Of a stretch of 64,000 nt of DNA, positions 53,957 through 62,473 are shown in pieces. How positions within the stretch are numbered: position 1 is the first letter of the stretch; every line of letters begins with the position of its first letter. Origin of the DNA: Hymenobacter sp. BT188 (GTDB taxonomy: Bacteria > Bacteroidota > Bacteroidia > Cytophagales > Hymenobacteraceae); the NCBI RefSeq assembly GCF_014333585.1, contig NZ_JACSCW010000009.1:38389-102388 (forward strand). The letters run 5' to 3'. The notes under the pieces are model-generated. The model was not told the DNA's origin. It searched no databases and was given only the letters and a program-made list of their open reading frames with translations. The position numbers and the translations under genes are program-made.

Positions 53957-54676
53957 TTAAACCAAATCCGATAACTGCCGCACGCCTAGAGTACGCTCGC
54001 GAGTGAATCCTTCACCAAATTCTACCCCAATGAGGTGGCCAAACTCCCGGGCGCGGGCTTCCATAAACTTTGAGAAGGCAGGCGTAGACAAGTAAGTAAT
54101 CGGCTCGGTGCTATTAGCATCGAAGAACTGGCTTTTGAAGGCCTGAATTGCCTCCCACTTCTTATCCCAGAACTCCGATATATCGACCACGAAATCGGGC
54201 GCAATTTGCCGGTCCTGTATGTAATGATATACTAAGCGGGGCCGCCAAGCGGACTGGGGCTGGCCATTTTCATCCAGCGTTTCAATCATCTTCAGCCCCG
54301 ACAGAAAGCACGATTCAGAAGCCAGCTGGGAGCCGCGGCCGTGGTCTGGGTGGCGATCGTGGATGGCGTTTAGCAGTACGATGTCGGGTTGATAACGGCG
54401 CACAGCGGCAATTATGGGCAACTGATGCTCTCGATCGTTATAAAAAAAACCGTCAGCCAATCCTAGGTTTTCACGAGCGTTCAAACCAAGTATTTTGGAC
54501 GCTGCGGCTGCCTCAGCAGCCCTTATTTCGGGTGTGCCGCGCGTGCCAAGTTCTCCCCGCGTTAAGTCTACTACTCCTATCTTTTTGCCTTGGGACGCTG
54601 CGGCTAGTAAAGCGCCGGCACAGGACATTTCCGCATCGTCGGGGTGGGCGGCGATGGCCAGAATATCTAATTTCAT
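53957..54676 (-). CDS. bshB1: Bacillithiol biosynthesis deacetylase (LmbE-like)
   Basis: The 239-residue zinc hydrolase has the metal-binding AAHPDDAEMSCAGALL and the second-His motif HDRHPDHGRGSQLASESCFLSGL. The BshB1 pattern also includes VDLTRGELGTRGTPEIRAAEA. It removes the acetyl group from GlcNAc-malate in bacillithiol synthesis, a low-molecular-weight thiol made in Firmicutes and many Bacteroidota. BshA and BshC are not in the window. Assignment to BshB1 rather than another LmbE-family deacetylase is likely but not certain. Confidence 0.88.
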   Translation of the reverse strand: MKLDILAIAAHPDDAEMSCAGALLAAASQGKKIGVVDLTRGELGTRGTPEIRAAEAAAASKILGLNARENLGLADGFFYNDREHQLPIIAAVRRYQPDIVLLNAIHDRHPDHGRGSQLASESCFLSGLKMIETLDENGQPQSAWRPRLVYHYIQDRQIAPDFVVDISEFWDKKWEAIQAFKSQFFDANSTEPITYLSTPAFSKFMEARAREFGHLIGVEFGEGFTRERTLGVRQLSDLV

Positions 54677-54794
54677 GTTAAATGGGTGGTTAAAAGATTA
54701 AATGACTTAGCCGGTAAAAGCTGAGTCGTTTGCTGCCTTAGCAGAACAACTAGCGCTTTACCGGCTAAGCCAATCAAGAACTCTAGAAGGCAGT

Positions 54795-55913
54795 CTATTT
54801 GATACGCAACGTACGACCGATACGCAAGGTTGATGTGCCGCCGTTGAGCCGTTTAATCTGACTAACAGATACACCATATTTGTCGGCAATTTCGGAGAGC
54901 GTATCCCCACTTCTAATCTTGTGCGTCACAATGCGTCTTGCTGCCGTTGGCTTACTGCCACTGCTGGAGCTAGACCGTGAGCGACTCTGTATGGCTCTGC
55001 TGTAGTAGTTAAACAAAGCCGAGGTAATTTGAAAATTATCTTGCCGGAGCTTATAATCCGGAAAGTCATACATCCGCTCGGGGTCGATGGGGTTGCCTTC
55101 GTAGCGTACCTCATAGTGAAGGTGCGAGCCCGTGCTACGGCCCGTATTGCCCCCCAGCCCAATAATTTGGCCAGCCTTCACAAAGGTACCCGTCGTGACA
55201 AGCGACTTGCTCAGGTGGCCATACAGCGTTTCAATACCATTGTAATGACGCACCAACAAATAGTTGCCGTAGCCACTTCCGTCCCATTTCGAGATTCGCA
55301 CCACTCCATCGAAGGCGGCGCGTACGGTGTCGCCGGTATTCAGATCCAAGTCAACGCCATAATGCCAGCGGCTACCACGAAATCCGAAATCGGAAGTGGT
55401 GGGTGTCGTTCCCAAGGGCATCTTGGCATATCGCTTCCGCAGCGGATCTACCAACTTCAGCGTCAGAGTATCGCGCAGCCGGCGACCATCAACCCGGTAC
55501 GGATTGATATTGCGCGTATCCCAAATGGCGTAATAGCCAGCCACTTTCACCCATGAACTGTCGATACGAACTTCATCAGACACTTCCACGATGTGTTGCT
55601 CGCCTTCGTTCAGCGAGGTAGTATCTTCACTAACCATCGACAGCTTTTTGGCGGGATTGAAGAAGATTGATTTGGCTGCTTCCGAGTTATCATCGGGCAG
55701 ATCTTCCGTCTTTATCAGAACAGTCGTATCGGGCCGCACATAGCGGATCGTTGGCGATTTCATGCGGAAGAAATCCTTCCGCTGACCCGCCGAGCCACCC
55801 TTAGCCTTTGGCTGGGGGGCTTTTCGGCGTTGGGCCTGGGCTGAGTTGGGCCACGCAAGTAGCAGCCCAATCATCAACAGGGGCAGTAGCCCATATTTCA
55901 AAAAATTCAACAA
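54795..55913 (-). CDS. M23 peptidase with C-terminal LysM domain
   Basis: It starts at TTG (55913), with no nearer ATG, and has 372 residues. A signal peptide ends at AQAQ. The M23 domain (~170-280) holds the zinc and catalytic residues: HYGVDLDLNTGD, GHLSKSL and SHLHYEVRYEG. A LysM domain (~328-372, HKIRSGDTLSEIADKYGVSVSQIKRLNG) binds peptidoglycan. It should cleave peptidoglycan cross-links in the periplasm or outside the cell. Two G6C copies lie inside (55149, 55813). Confidence 0.93.
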   Translation of the reverse strand: MLNFLKYGLLPLLMIGLLLAWPNSAQAQRRKAPQPKAKGGSAGQRKDFFRMKSPTIRYVRPDTTVLIKTEDLPDDNSEAAKSIFFNPAKKLSMVSEDTTSLNEGEQHIVEVSDEVRIDSSWVKVAGYYAIWDTRNINPYRVDGRRLRDTLTLKLVDPLRKRYAKMPLGTTPTTSDFGFRGSRWHYGVDLDLNTGDTVRAAFDGVVRISKWDGSGYGNYLLVRHYNGIETLYGHLSKSLVTTGTFVKAGQIIGLGGNTGRSTGSHLHYEVRYEGNPIDPERMYDFPDYKLRQDNFQITSALFNYYSRAIQSRSRSSSSSGSKPTAARRIVTHKIRSGDTLSEIADKYGVSVSQIKRLNGGTSTLRIGRTLRIK

Positions 55914-56049
55914 AAGCGAATGACGTTGAGGCGTTCCTCGCCCCTAAGGGCAGTTTTCAAGATAGCAAGTTAAGCAACCAAACGTGAATGCATGGTGGCT
56001 AGTGTGTAGCTTAAAGGCAAAGCGCCCGGAAAACTCAAATTAAAGAAAT

Positions 56050-56093
56050 GTCATACCAAGCTGAACAAAATACTTTACTCGGCTTGGTATGAC
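56050..56093. repeat. Short GTCAT-type palindrome
   Basis: GTCATACCAAGC (56050-56061) pairs with GCTTGGTATGAC (56082-56093). It lies downstream of trxB on the minus strand and begins with the same GTCAT end as the larger palindromes. Confidence 0.75.
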
Positions 56094-56110
56094 GTTAGTC
56101 AAAAAATCTC

Positions 56111-57058
56111 CTAATGCTCGCCTAAAGCAGCCAGATACCGTTCAGCATCCAAAGCAGCCATACAGCCCGTGCCAGCCGCTGTCACGGCCTGACGATAGGT
56201 GTAGTCCTGCACATCACCACAGGCAAACACGCCATCGACGTTAGTTTTGGATGAGCCAGGAATCGTTTTCAAATACCCTTGCTCATCATGATGCAGGAAG
56301 GGCTGAAAAATCTTGGAGTTGGGCTCATGACCGATAGCGACAAAAAAGCCCTCTACCGGAATTTCACGTGTTTCGTGAGTCAGTGTATTCTTTACGCGGA
56401 CGGCTTCCACGGCATGTTCCCCCAGAATTTCGTCGGTTACCGTGTTCCACAGAACCTCTATTTTGGGGTTGTCAACTACGCGCTTCTGCATAATTTTCGA
56501 AGCGCGCATTTCTCCTTTGCGCACTATCATGTACACTTTCGAGCACAGGTTAGCTAAGTAAGTTGCCTCCTCAGCTGCTGTGTCGCCCGCGCCTACAATG
56601 GCTACTTCCTTACCGCGATAAAAAAACCCATCACAAACTGCGCAAGCCGATACACCCGAGCCATTCAGCCGTGCTTCTGACTCTAGGCCAAGCCACTTAG
56701 CCGAAGCACCAGTAGCGATAATCACAGTATCGGCGGTGATGGTTTTATGCTCGTCAATAGTTACCTGGTGCGGATGACCCGAAAAGTCCACTGCCGTGGC
56801 CAGACCATAACGGACATCCGTTCCAAAGCGCGACGCCTGGTTCTTCAAGTCCTCCATCATAGCCGGCCCCATCACCCCATCCGGGTAACCAGGAAAGTTC
56901 TCGACGTCGTTAGTAATAGTAAGCTGTCCACCGGGCTGCAAACCTTGATACATAACGGGCTGCATATTAGCACGGGCGGCATAAATAGCTGCTGTATAGC
57001 CGGCTGGTCCCGAACCGATAATCAAACACTTTACGTGTTCCGAATTGGTATTTTCCAT
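56111..57058 (-). CDS. trxB: Thioredoxin reductase
   Basis: The ATG at 57058 gives 315 residues. The FAD-binding GSGPAGYTAAIYAARA, GGQLTITNDVENFPGYP, redox-active Cys pair in SACAVCDGFFYRG, NADPH-binding GAGDTAAEEATYLA, and C-terminal CGDVQDYTYRQAVTAAGTGCMAALDAERYL define the enzyme. It keeps thioredoxin reduced with NADPH. A single G6C copy lies upstream (57149). Confidence 0.97.
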   Translation of the reverse strand: MENTNSEHVKCLIIGSGPAGYTAAIYAARANMQPVMYQGLQPGGQLTITNDVENFPGYPDGVMGPAMMEDLKNQASRFGTDVRYGLATAVDFSGHPHQVTIDEHKTITADTVIIATGASAKWLGLESEARLNGSGVSACAVCDGFFYRGKEVAIVGAGDTAAEEATYLANLCSKVYMIVRKGEMRASKIMQKRVVDNPKIEVLWNTVTDEILGEHAVEAVRVKNTLTHETREIPVEGFFVAIGHEPNSKIFQPFLHHDEQGYLKTIPGSSKTNVDGVFACGDVQDYTYRQAVTAAGTGCMAALDAERYLAALGEH

Positions 57059-57203
57059 TTCTGGTGAAAGCGGAGATGCAATAAAAAAAGTGAATATGGC
57101 CTGGGCGCTCGTTTGAGCTTCAAACGCCACAGCAATAGTAGCAAAAAAGCCCCCCAGTTATCATTTCAGAGTACATCTGAGGGAATGCTACTGCCATGTG
57201 TAA

Positions 57204-57236
57204 CAAAAAACCCCAACGAATAGGCTGGGGTTTTTG
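57204..57236 (-). terminator. Terminator of the sigma factor gene
   Basis: AAAAACCCCA (57206-57215) pairs with TGGGGTTTTT (57226-57235) across a 10-base loop, 18 bp past the stop codon. Confidence 0.85.
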
Positions 57237-57253
57237 AGGCTGGGGGGCAAAAT

Positions 57254-58117
57254 TTACCCCAGATAAGGCTTCAGAGCTTTGGAGCGCGAGGTGTGGCGCA
57301 AGCGGCGAATGGCCTTCTCTTTGATCTGGCGAACCCGCTCTCGAGTCAGGCTAAACTTCTCACCAATTTCTTCCAGCGTAAGCGAATGCTCGCCATTCAA
57401 ACCGAAATAAAGGGTAATCACGTCCGCTTCGCGCTTGGTAAGCGTGGAGAGAGCGCGCTGCACTTCTTTGCGCAGTGAGTCGTTCATTAGGCCCGTGTCC
57501 GGCGACTCCTCGTCTTCGTTTTCGAGCACATCGAGCAAGCGATTTTCTTCGCCTTGCACAAACGGCGCATCTACGGACACGTGGCGGCCTGAAATCTTGA
57601 GCGTATCGACTACCTCAGAAGTAGTCAGTTCCAGTACTTCGGCAATCTCTTCGGGCGAGGGCTCTCGCTCAAATTTTTGCTCCAGTTCGGAGAAGGACTT
57701 CGAAATCTTGTTTAGGGAACCTACCCGGTTCAGCGGCAGGCGCACAATGCGCGACTGCTCGGCCAAGGCTTGCAGAATGGACTGACGAATCCACCATACG
57801 GCATAAGAAATAAACTTAAAGCCGCGGGTTTCATCGAAGCGCTTGGCAGCTTTAATCAAGCCAAGGTTGCCCTCGTTGATCAAGTCGCCCAGCGAAAGTC
57901 CCTGATTCTGATACTGCTTGGCTACTGATACCACAAAGCGCAGATTAGCCTTGGTAAGCTTTTCCAGCGCTTGTTGGTCGCCTTCCCTAATCCGCTGCGC
58001 CAGCGTTACCTCCTCGTCGGGGGTGAGCAAATCCACTTTGCCAATCTCCTGGAGGTATTTATCCAGCGACTGGCTTTCGCGGTTGGTGATTTGCTTGCTG
58101 ATTTTAAGCTGTCTCAT
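57254..58117 (-). CDS. rpoD: Primary (housekeeping) sigma factor, short Bacteroidota form
   Basis: The 287-residue sigma-70 protein lacks the long N-terminal region 1.1 and the non-conserved region. Region 1.2/2.1 starts DKYLQEIGKVDLLTPDEEVTLA, region 2.3-2.4 includes GFKFISYAVWWIRQSI, and region 3 and 4 follow. The C-terminal helix-turn-helix is SLTLEEIGEKFSLTRERVRQIKEKAIRRLRH. It directs transcription from TAnnTTTG promoters seen in this window. It may regulate itself; no clear consensus element was found upstream. Confidence 0.95.
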   Translation of the reverse strand: MRQLKISKQITNRESQSLDKYLQEIGKVDLLTPDEEVTLAQRIREGDQQALEKLTKANLRFVVSVAKQYQNQGLSLGDLINEGNLGLIKAAKRFDETRGFKFISYAVWWIRQSILQALAEQSRIVRLPLNRVGSLNKISKSFSELEQKFEREPSPEEIAEVLELTTSEVVDTLKISGRHVSVDAPFVQGEENRLLDVLENEDEESPDTGLMNDSLRKEVQRALSTLTKREADVITLYFGLNGEHSLTLEEIGEKFSLTRERVRQIKEKAIRRLRHTSRSKALKPYLG

Positions 58118-58169
58118 TGCGGGCGCGAAAGAGTTGTATTATGATAGTTATTGAACATTACTGATACCT

Positions 58170-58213
58170 TTTACGAGTACCGGCTAGTTTTGGGCAACAT
58201 GCCGGTACTCGTG
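58170..58213 (-). terminator. Terminator of pnp
   Basis: ACGAGTACCGGC (58173-58184) pairs with GCCGGTACTCGT (58201-58212) across a 16-base loop. On the minus strand AAAAGG follows, so the U-run is weak. Confidence 0.6.
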
Positions 58214-58225
58214 AAAGTTCGAAGA

Positions 58226-60391
58226 CTAGGCTTGGGCTTCACCATTATCAGCGGCTGTACGCTCGGGCCGTGGCAATAAAACCTTGCGCGAGAGACGATA
58301 CTTGCCGGTCTTCTTATCGATATCAAGCAGTTTTACGTCAATTTCCTGACCAACTTCCAGCACACCTTCCAGGCTGTTGAGGCGCTCATGGCCTACTTCT
58401 GAAATATGTAACAGGCCGTCTTTGCCAGGCATAATCTCTACGAAAGCACCATAAGGCTGGATACTGCGAACTTTGCCCTTATAAGTTTCGCCTATTTCTG
58501 GCTGAGCTGCAATAGCACGGATGCGGCCAATGGCAGCTTCCATATCCACTTGGTTCGATGCGTAAATGCTGACGTGGCCCTTCTCATCCTTCTCCTCGAT
58601 AATTACCGTGGCGTTGGTATCCTTCTGGATCTGCTGAATGACTTTACCACCGGGTCCGATAATAGCACCGATAAACTCTTTCTCGATCAGCATCTTGTGC
58701 GAGCGAGGTGTGTGCGGCTTCATATCGGCGGCGGGCTGGCTGATGGTCTTAGCCATTTCGCCCAGGATGTGCAGACGGCCTTCACGGGCCTGATGCAGAG
58801 CAGCAGTCAGGATCTCGCTGCTCAACCCCTGGATTTTGATATCCATCTGGCATGCCACAATTCCTTTCTCCGTGCCCGTCACCTTGAAGTCCATGTCGCC
58901 TAAGTGATCTTCATCACCCAAAATATCGGACAGAACAGCGTACTCCCCGGTTTCCTTGTCTTGCACAAGGCCCATAGCAATACCTGATACGGCAGCGCGA
59001 ACTTTCACCCCTGCATCCATCAGTGCCAATGAACCAGCACACACTGTAGCCATCGACGAAGAGCCATTCGACTCCAAGATATCCGACACGATGCGAATAG
59101 TGTACGGGTTTTCATCTTCACCTGGTAATACACGCTTTAAAGAGCGCATAGCCAAGTTACCGTGGCCAATTTCCCGACGGCCAGGACCGCGATTAGGCTT
59201 TACTTCACCAGTTGAGAAGGCTGGAAAGTTGTAGTGGAGCATGAACTTGCTGTAGCCCGAAAGCATAGCCGAGTCAATAATTTGCTCATCCAGTTTAGTG
59301 CCCAAAGTCACCGTAGTCAGCGACTGGGTTTCACCACGTGTAAATAAAGCAGAGCCGTGTGCACCGGGCAGATAGTTGATTTCGCTCCAGATAGGACGAA
59401 TCTCCGTGAGCTGACGACCGTCCAAGCGCGTGCGCTCCTTGATCATCATATCGCGGATAGCCTTCTTCTCCGCTGAGGCGTGGTAGCGGCTAAACATTTT
59501 CATGTTCAGATCGGGCTGCTCAGCTATAAGCGTTTCGAGCAACTCTTTCTTAATAGCACTGAAGCCTTCCTTACGGCCCGCCTTGCTAGTATTGCCAGAG
59601 TAAGCTACGGTATAGGCCTTCTGATAAACAGCATCAGTAATGCGCTGCTTCAACTCGGCGTCTTCCTCATACTTTGGATAATCACGCTTAACGGCGGCCT
59701 TCTCCACTACAGCGCCCAGCTCCATTTGCACGCGTACCTGCTCCTTGATAGCTTCGTGGGCATAGGCAATGGCTTGCACCATTTCCTCTTCGCTCACTTC
59801 ATTCATCTCACCTTCTACCATTGCCACCGAGTCGGCAGTAGCACCAACGATGAGGTCGATGTCAGCGCGCGCAATGTCGGAGGTTTTGGGGTTGATCTGC
59901 AGCTTGCCATCAATACGCGCTACGCGTACTTCTGAGATAGGGCCAGCAAATGGAATATCAGAAACAGACAGTGCAGCTGAGGCGGCTAGAGCAGCCAACG
60001 CATCAGGCTGGACATCCTTATCTGCTGATATCAGCGAAATCATCACCTGCACCTCATAGTGATAATCCTTAGGGAACATAGGGCGCAAAATGCGGTCAAC
60101 CAAACGGCTAACGAGAATTTCGGAGTCCGACAAGCGGCCTTCGCGGCGCTGAAACGAACCAGGAATTTTTCCGGCTGAGCCGAACTTCTCTTGGTAATCA
60201 ACTGATAAAGGCAAGAAATCAACGCCTTCGCGCTGACTGGGCTGCGAAACCACCGTAGCCAGCAGCATGGCATCGCCAAGGCGTACCACTACCGCCCCAT
60301 CGGCGAATTTGGCCAATTTGCCAGTTTCAAGGGTTATCTGCCGACCATCTGGCAGCGTAATAGTTTTGGTAATAGCGTGGTAATTAGGCAT
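58226..60391 (-). CDS. pnp: Polynucleotide phosphorylase
   Basis: The 721-residue enzyme has two RNase PH domains (DGRQITLETGKLAKFADGAVVVRLGD... and RPIWSEINYLPGAHGSALFTRGETQ), a KH domain (FIGAIIGPGGKVIQQIQKDT) and an S1 domain (YKGKVRSIQPYGAFVEIMPGKDGLLHISE). It degrades RNA from the 3' end with phosphate. It is located downstream of rpsO, the classical order, with a motif copy (60478) in the 200-bp gap. No G6C copy lies inside the gene. Confidence 0.97.
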   Translation of the reverse strand: MPNYHAITKTITLPDGRQITLETGKLAKFADGAVVVRLGDAMLLATVVSQPSQREGVDFLPLSVDYQEKFGSAGKIPGSFQRREGRLSDSEILVSRLVDRILRPMFPKDYHYEVQVMISLISADKDVQPDALAALAASAALSVSDIPFAGPISEVRVARIDGKLQINPKTSDIARADIDLIVGATADSVAMVEGEMNEVSEEEMVQAIAYAHEAIKEQVRVQMELGAVVEKAAVKRDYPKYEEDAELKQRITDAVYQKAYTVAYSGNTSKAGRKEGFSAIKKELLETLIAEQPDLNMKMFSRYHASAEKKAIRDMMIKERTRLDGRQLTEIRPIWSEINYLPGAHGSALFTRGETQSLTTVTLGTKLDEQIIDSAMLSGYSKFMLHYNFPAFSTGEVKPNRGPGRREIGHGNLAMRSLKRVLPGEDENPYTIRIVSDILESNGSSSMATVCAGSLALMDAGVKVRAAVSGIAMGLVQDKETGEYAVLSDILGDEDHLGDMDFKVTGTEKGIVACQMDIKIQGLSSEILTAALHQAREGRLHILGEMAKTISQPAADMKPHTPRSHKMLIEKEFIGAIIGPGGKVIQQIQKDTNATVIIEEKDEKGHVSIYASNQVDMEAAIGRIRAIAAQPEIGETYKGKVRSIQPYGAFVEIMPGKDGLLHISEVGHERLNSLEGVLEVGQEIDVKLLDIDKKTGKYRLSRKVLLPRPERTAADNGEAQA

Positions 60392-60529
60392 CGGAAAGAT
60401 TGCTTAGGAAAGCGACAGCGGGCGAGCAGCCAAAAAAACAGTACCGGGCTCCGGTATTATTTTACTCTATAATTGTCTGGGGGGCTTTTTTGTAATGTAA
60501 CAGCTTGCCTTACCCAAAAGGTGACCCAA

Positions 60530-60576
60530 GGGGTTAAAAAAAGAGCAGGGAACCCTCAAAAGAGGGCTCCCTGCTC
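60530..60576 (-). terminator. Terminator of rpsO
   Basis: GAGCAGGGAACCCTC (60543-60557) pairs with GAGGGCTCCCTGCTC (60562-60576), with one mismatch and a 4-base loop, followed on the minus strand by TTTTTTTAACC. Confidence 0.85.
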
Positions 60577-60588
60577 CTACGGACGGGA

Positions 60589-60864
60589 TTACTTGCGGAT
60601 ACCCAGCTCCTTAATAATCGCGCGGTAGCGGTTAATCTCGCGGTGCTGCAGATAGTCAAGCAGACGACGACGCTTACCTACAAGCTTAAGCAAACCTAAG
60701 CGAGTCGAAAAGTCTTTCTTGTTAACCTTCAGGTGCTCCGTCAGGTGGTTGATGCGGTGTGTAAACAACGCAATTTGCGATTCAGCCGAACCGGTATCGG
60801 TGGCAGATTTGGAGAGGCTATTTTCAGCGAAAATAGTCTGTTTTGCTTCGGTAGTGAGTTTCAT
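60589..60864 (-). CDS. rpsO: 30S ribosomal protein S15
   Basis: The 91-residue protein has the S15 sequence: TGSAESQIALFTHRINHLTEHL, DFSTRLGLLKLVGKRRRLLDYL and RYRAIIKELGIRK. It binds 16S rRNA in the platform of the small subunit. It has a consensus -7 element upstream and a strong terminator, then pnp. The N-terminus MKLTTEAKQTIFAENS is usual for Bacteroidota. Confidence 0.98.
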   Translation of the reverse strand: MKLTTEAKQTIFAENSLSKSATDTGSAESQIALFTHRINHLTEHLKVNKKDFSTRLGLLKLVGKRRRLLDYLQHREINRYRAIIKELGIRK

Positions 60865-60909
60865 CGGCAGATAGGAGTTACCCGTCTGGAATTAAAATAT
60901 GAGAAAAAA

Positions 60910-60934
60910 GGCCACCCCGCATCTCGGAGTGGCC
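60910..60934 (-). terminator. Terminator of the LptF/G permease gene, overlapping the rpsO start region
   Basis: On the minus strand GGCCAC-TCCG pairs with CGGG-GTGGCC (60934-60910, one mismatch), followed by TTTTTTC. It lies about 105 bp past the permease stop. The predicted rpsO transcript starts inside its 5' arm. Confidence 0.7.
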
Positions 60935-60935
60935 G

Positions 60936-60943
60936 CAAAGGTA
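60936..60943 (-). promoter_or_regulatory. -7 promoter element TACCTTTG of rpsO
   Basis: An exact TAnnTTTG match lies about 72 bp before the rpsO ATG, abutting the terminator hairpin of the upstream gene. Confidence 0.65.
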
Positions 60944-61039
60944 AGAGTTTTTATGGCTCGTTGTGCGTTTTTGCCAGTTCAGATTTGCACTTGTGGCTTT
61001 GAAGGTTGTGGTTAAGATGCCACAAATAAGTAAAAGCAA

Positions 61040-62473
61040 TTAAGATGCGCGTCGGTAACCACGAAAGGGCCAGCGGATTTTGGCTGGTATACGGCGCCAA
61101 AAATCCACTTCTAATACGCCTGAGTCGCGCCGTGCTTGGTAGAGAAAAAATAGACCTACTGGCAATAATAGTGCATCGGCAATCCACATACCTAGCCCTA
61201 CCGGCAGCACACCTTCGCGACCGTACTTCTCACCCATAATGGAGGCCACGTAATAGATAATGAAGAATAGAATAGAAATCAGCACGGGCACGCCCAGGCC
61301 ACCTTTCTTAATAATGGCCCCCAGTGGTGCGCCAATCAAAAACATAATCAATACAGCAGCTGACTGCGTGTATTTGCGGTAAATCTCAATACGGTAGTTG
61401 CCTGTTTCACGGGCTAATGTGGTAAGGCGCTCTACTGAGCTACTTAAATAGCCACGCAAGTTGCGCGCTCGGTTGGTGGCCTGCTGTACCTGGTTGAGCG
61501 TAAGGGGGGGCAATTCTTTGGTTGATACTTGCCAATTAGCCACCCGCTGATTGGCTGCTTGTCCAGTGGTATCAAGGCGCATATGCACATAATACGGATT
61601 CAGCATCCGCACCTGCTGTTGTCGCTCGGTACCAAGGCGCTTATGCAGTGAATCAGTGTACTGATGCAGACGCGGCAGATCCATCATCATTTTGTTCTCC
61701 GTGAATAGTTCCTGCTGCGTCCGATTCAAATCAAAAGACGCTAAAGAGAACGTAATCAGGTTGCGCGAAAAAGCTTGGCGCACAAAGCTCGCTCCCGCCC
61801 TATTCCGAACATCGGGCTGCTCCAGATACATTACGCCATCAAACAGCTCAAGCCCCAGATATTGCCCCCCAAAGCGCATAAACATCCGGCCCGAATCAGC
61901 CAGTATAACCTTGGAGTTACCGTCTGTATTAGTGTGGTCATAAATCATGACGCCCTTGAGAAGGTCGCCATTCTCACCAGCCTTCTGATTCACCTTAATA
62001 GTATAGCCGGGGATACCATTATAGAAAACCCCTTCCCGAATATCTAGGGATAGTTTCTGTTGGCGCACATCCCACAGCAAGCTATAGGCGTTCAGGTTTG
62101 CCTTTGGAACGATGGTATTATTAAACCAGAATGCTCCAACGGCCAACACCAAGCTTACCAGCAGTACAGGTCTCAGAATACGTGTTAGCGAAATTCCAGA
62201 AGTCTTAATAGCGGTTAGTTCCTGGTGCTCGCCCAAAGTTCCGTACGTCATGAGCGACGATAGCAGCACCGCCAAGGGCAGCGCAATTGGTACCATCAAG
62301 ACACTAAAGAAGAATAATAACTGGCCAATGACCGCGAAACCGAGGTCTTTACCAATTATATCATCCATGTATTTAAGCATATACTGCGTCAGCAGAATAA
62401 ACTCTACCACCGCGAACGTCAGTAAAAAAGGTCCAGCAAAGGCCTTCAGAATTAGTTTGTCGAGTTTTTTCAT
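61040..62473 (-). CDS. LptF/LptG family permease
   Basis: The 477-residue protein starts with two to three transmembrane helices (LDKLILKAFAGPFLLTFAVVEFILLTQYMLKYMDD), a large periplasmic domain (~110-340) and three C-terminal helices, the arrangement of YjgP/YjgQ permeases. LptF/LptG move lipopolysaccharide from the inner membrane to the LPS bridge. Whether it corresponds to F or G cannot be read; the partner is elsewhere. Two G6C copies lie within (61503, 61864). Confidence 0.9.
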   Translation of the reverse strand: MKKLDKLILKAFAGPFLLTFAVVEFILLTQYMLKYMDDIIGKDLGFAVIGQLLFFFSVLMVPIALPLAVLLSSLMTYGTLGEHQELTAIKTSGISLTRILRPVLLVSLVLAVGAFWFNNTIVPKANLNAYSLLWDVRQQKLSLDIREGVFYNGIPGYTIKVNQKAGENGDLLKGVMIYDHTNTDGNSKVILADSGRMFMRFGGQYLGLELFDGVMYLEQPDVRNRAGASFVRQAFSRNLITFSLASFDLNRTQQELFTENKMMMDLPRLHQYTDSLHKRLGTERQQQVRMLNPYYVHMRLDTTGQAANQRVANWQVSTKELPPLTLNQVQQATNRARNLRGYLSSSVERLTTLARETGNYRIEIYRKYTQSAAVLIMFLIGAPLGAIIKKGGLGVPVLISILFFIIYYVASIMGEKYGREGVLPVGLGMWIADALLLPVGLFFLYQARRDSGVLEVDFWRRIPAKIRWPFRGYRRAS

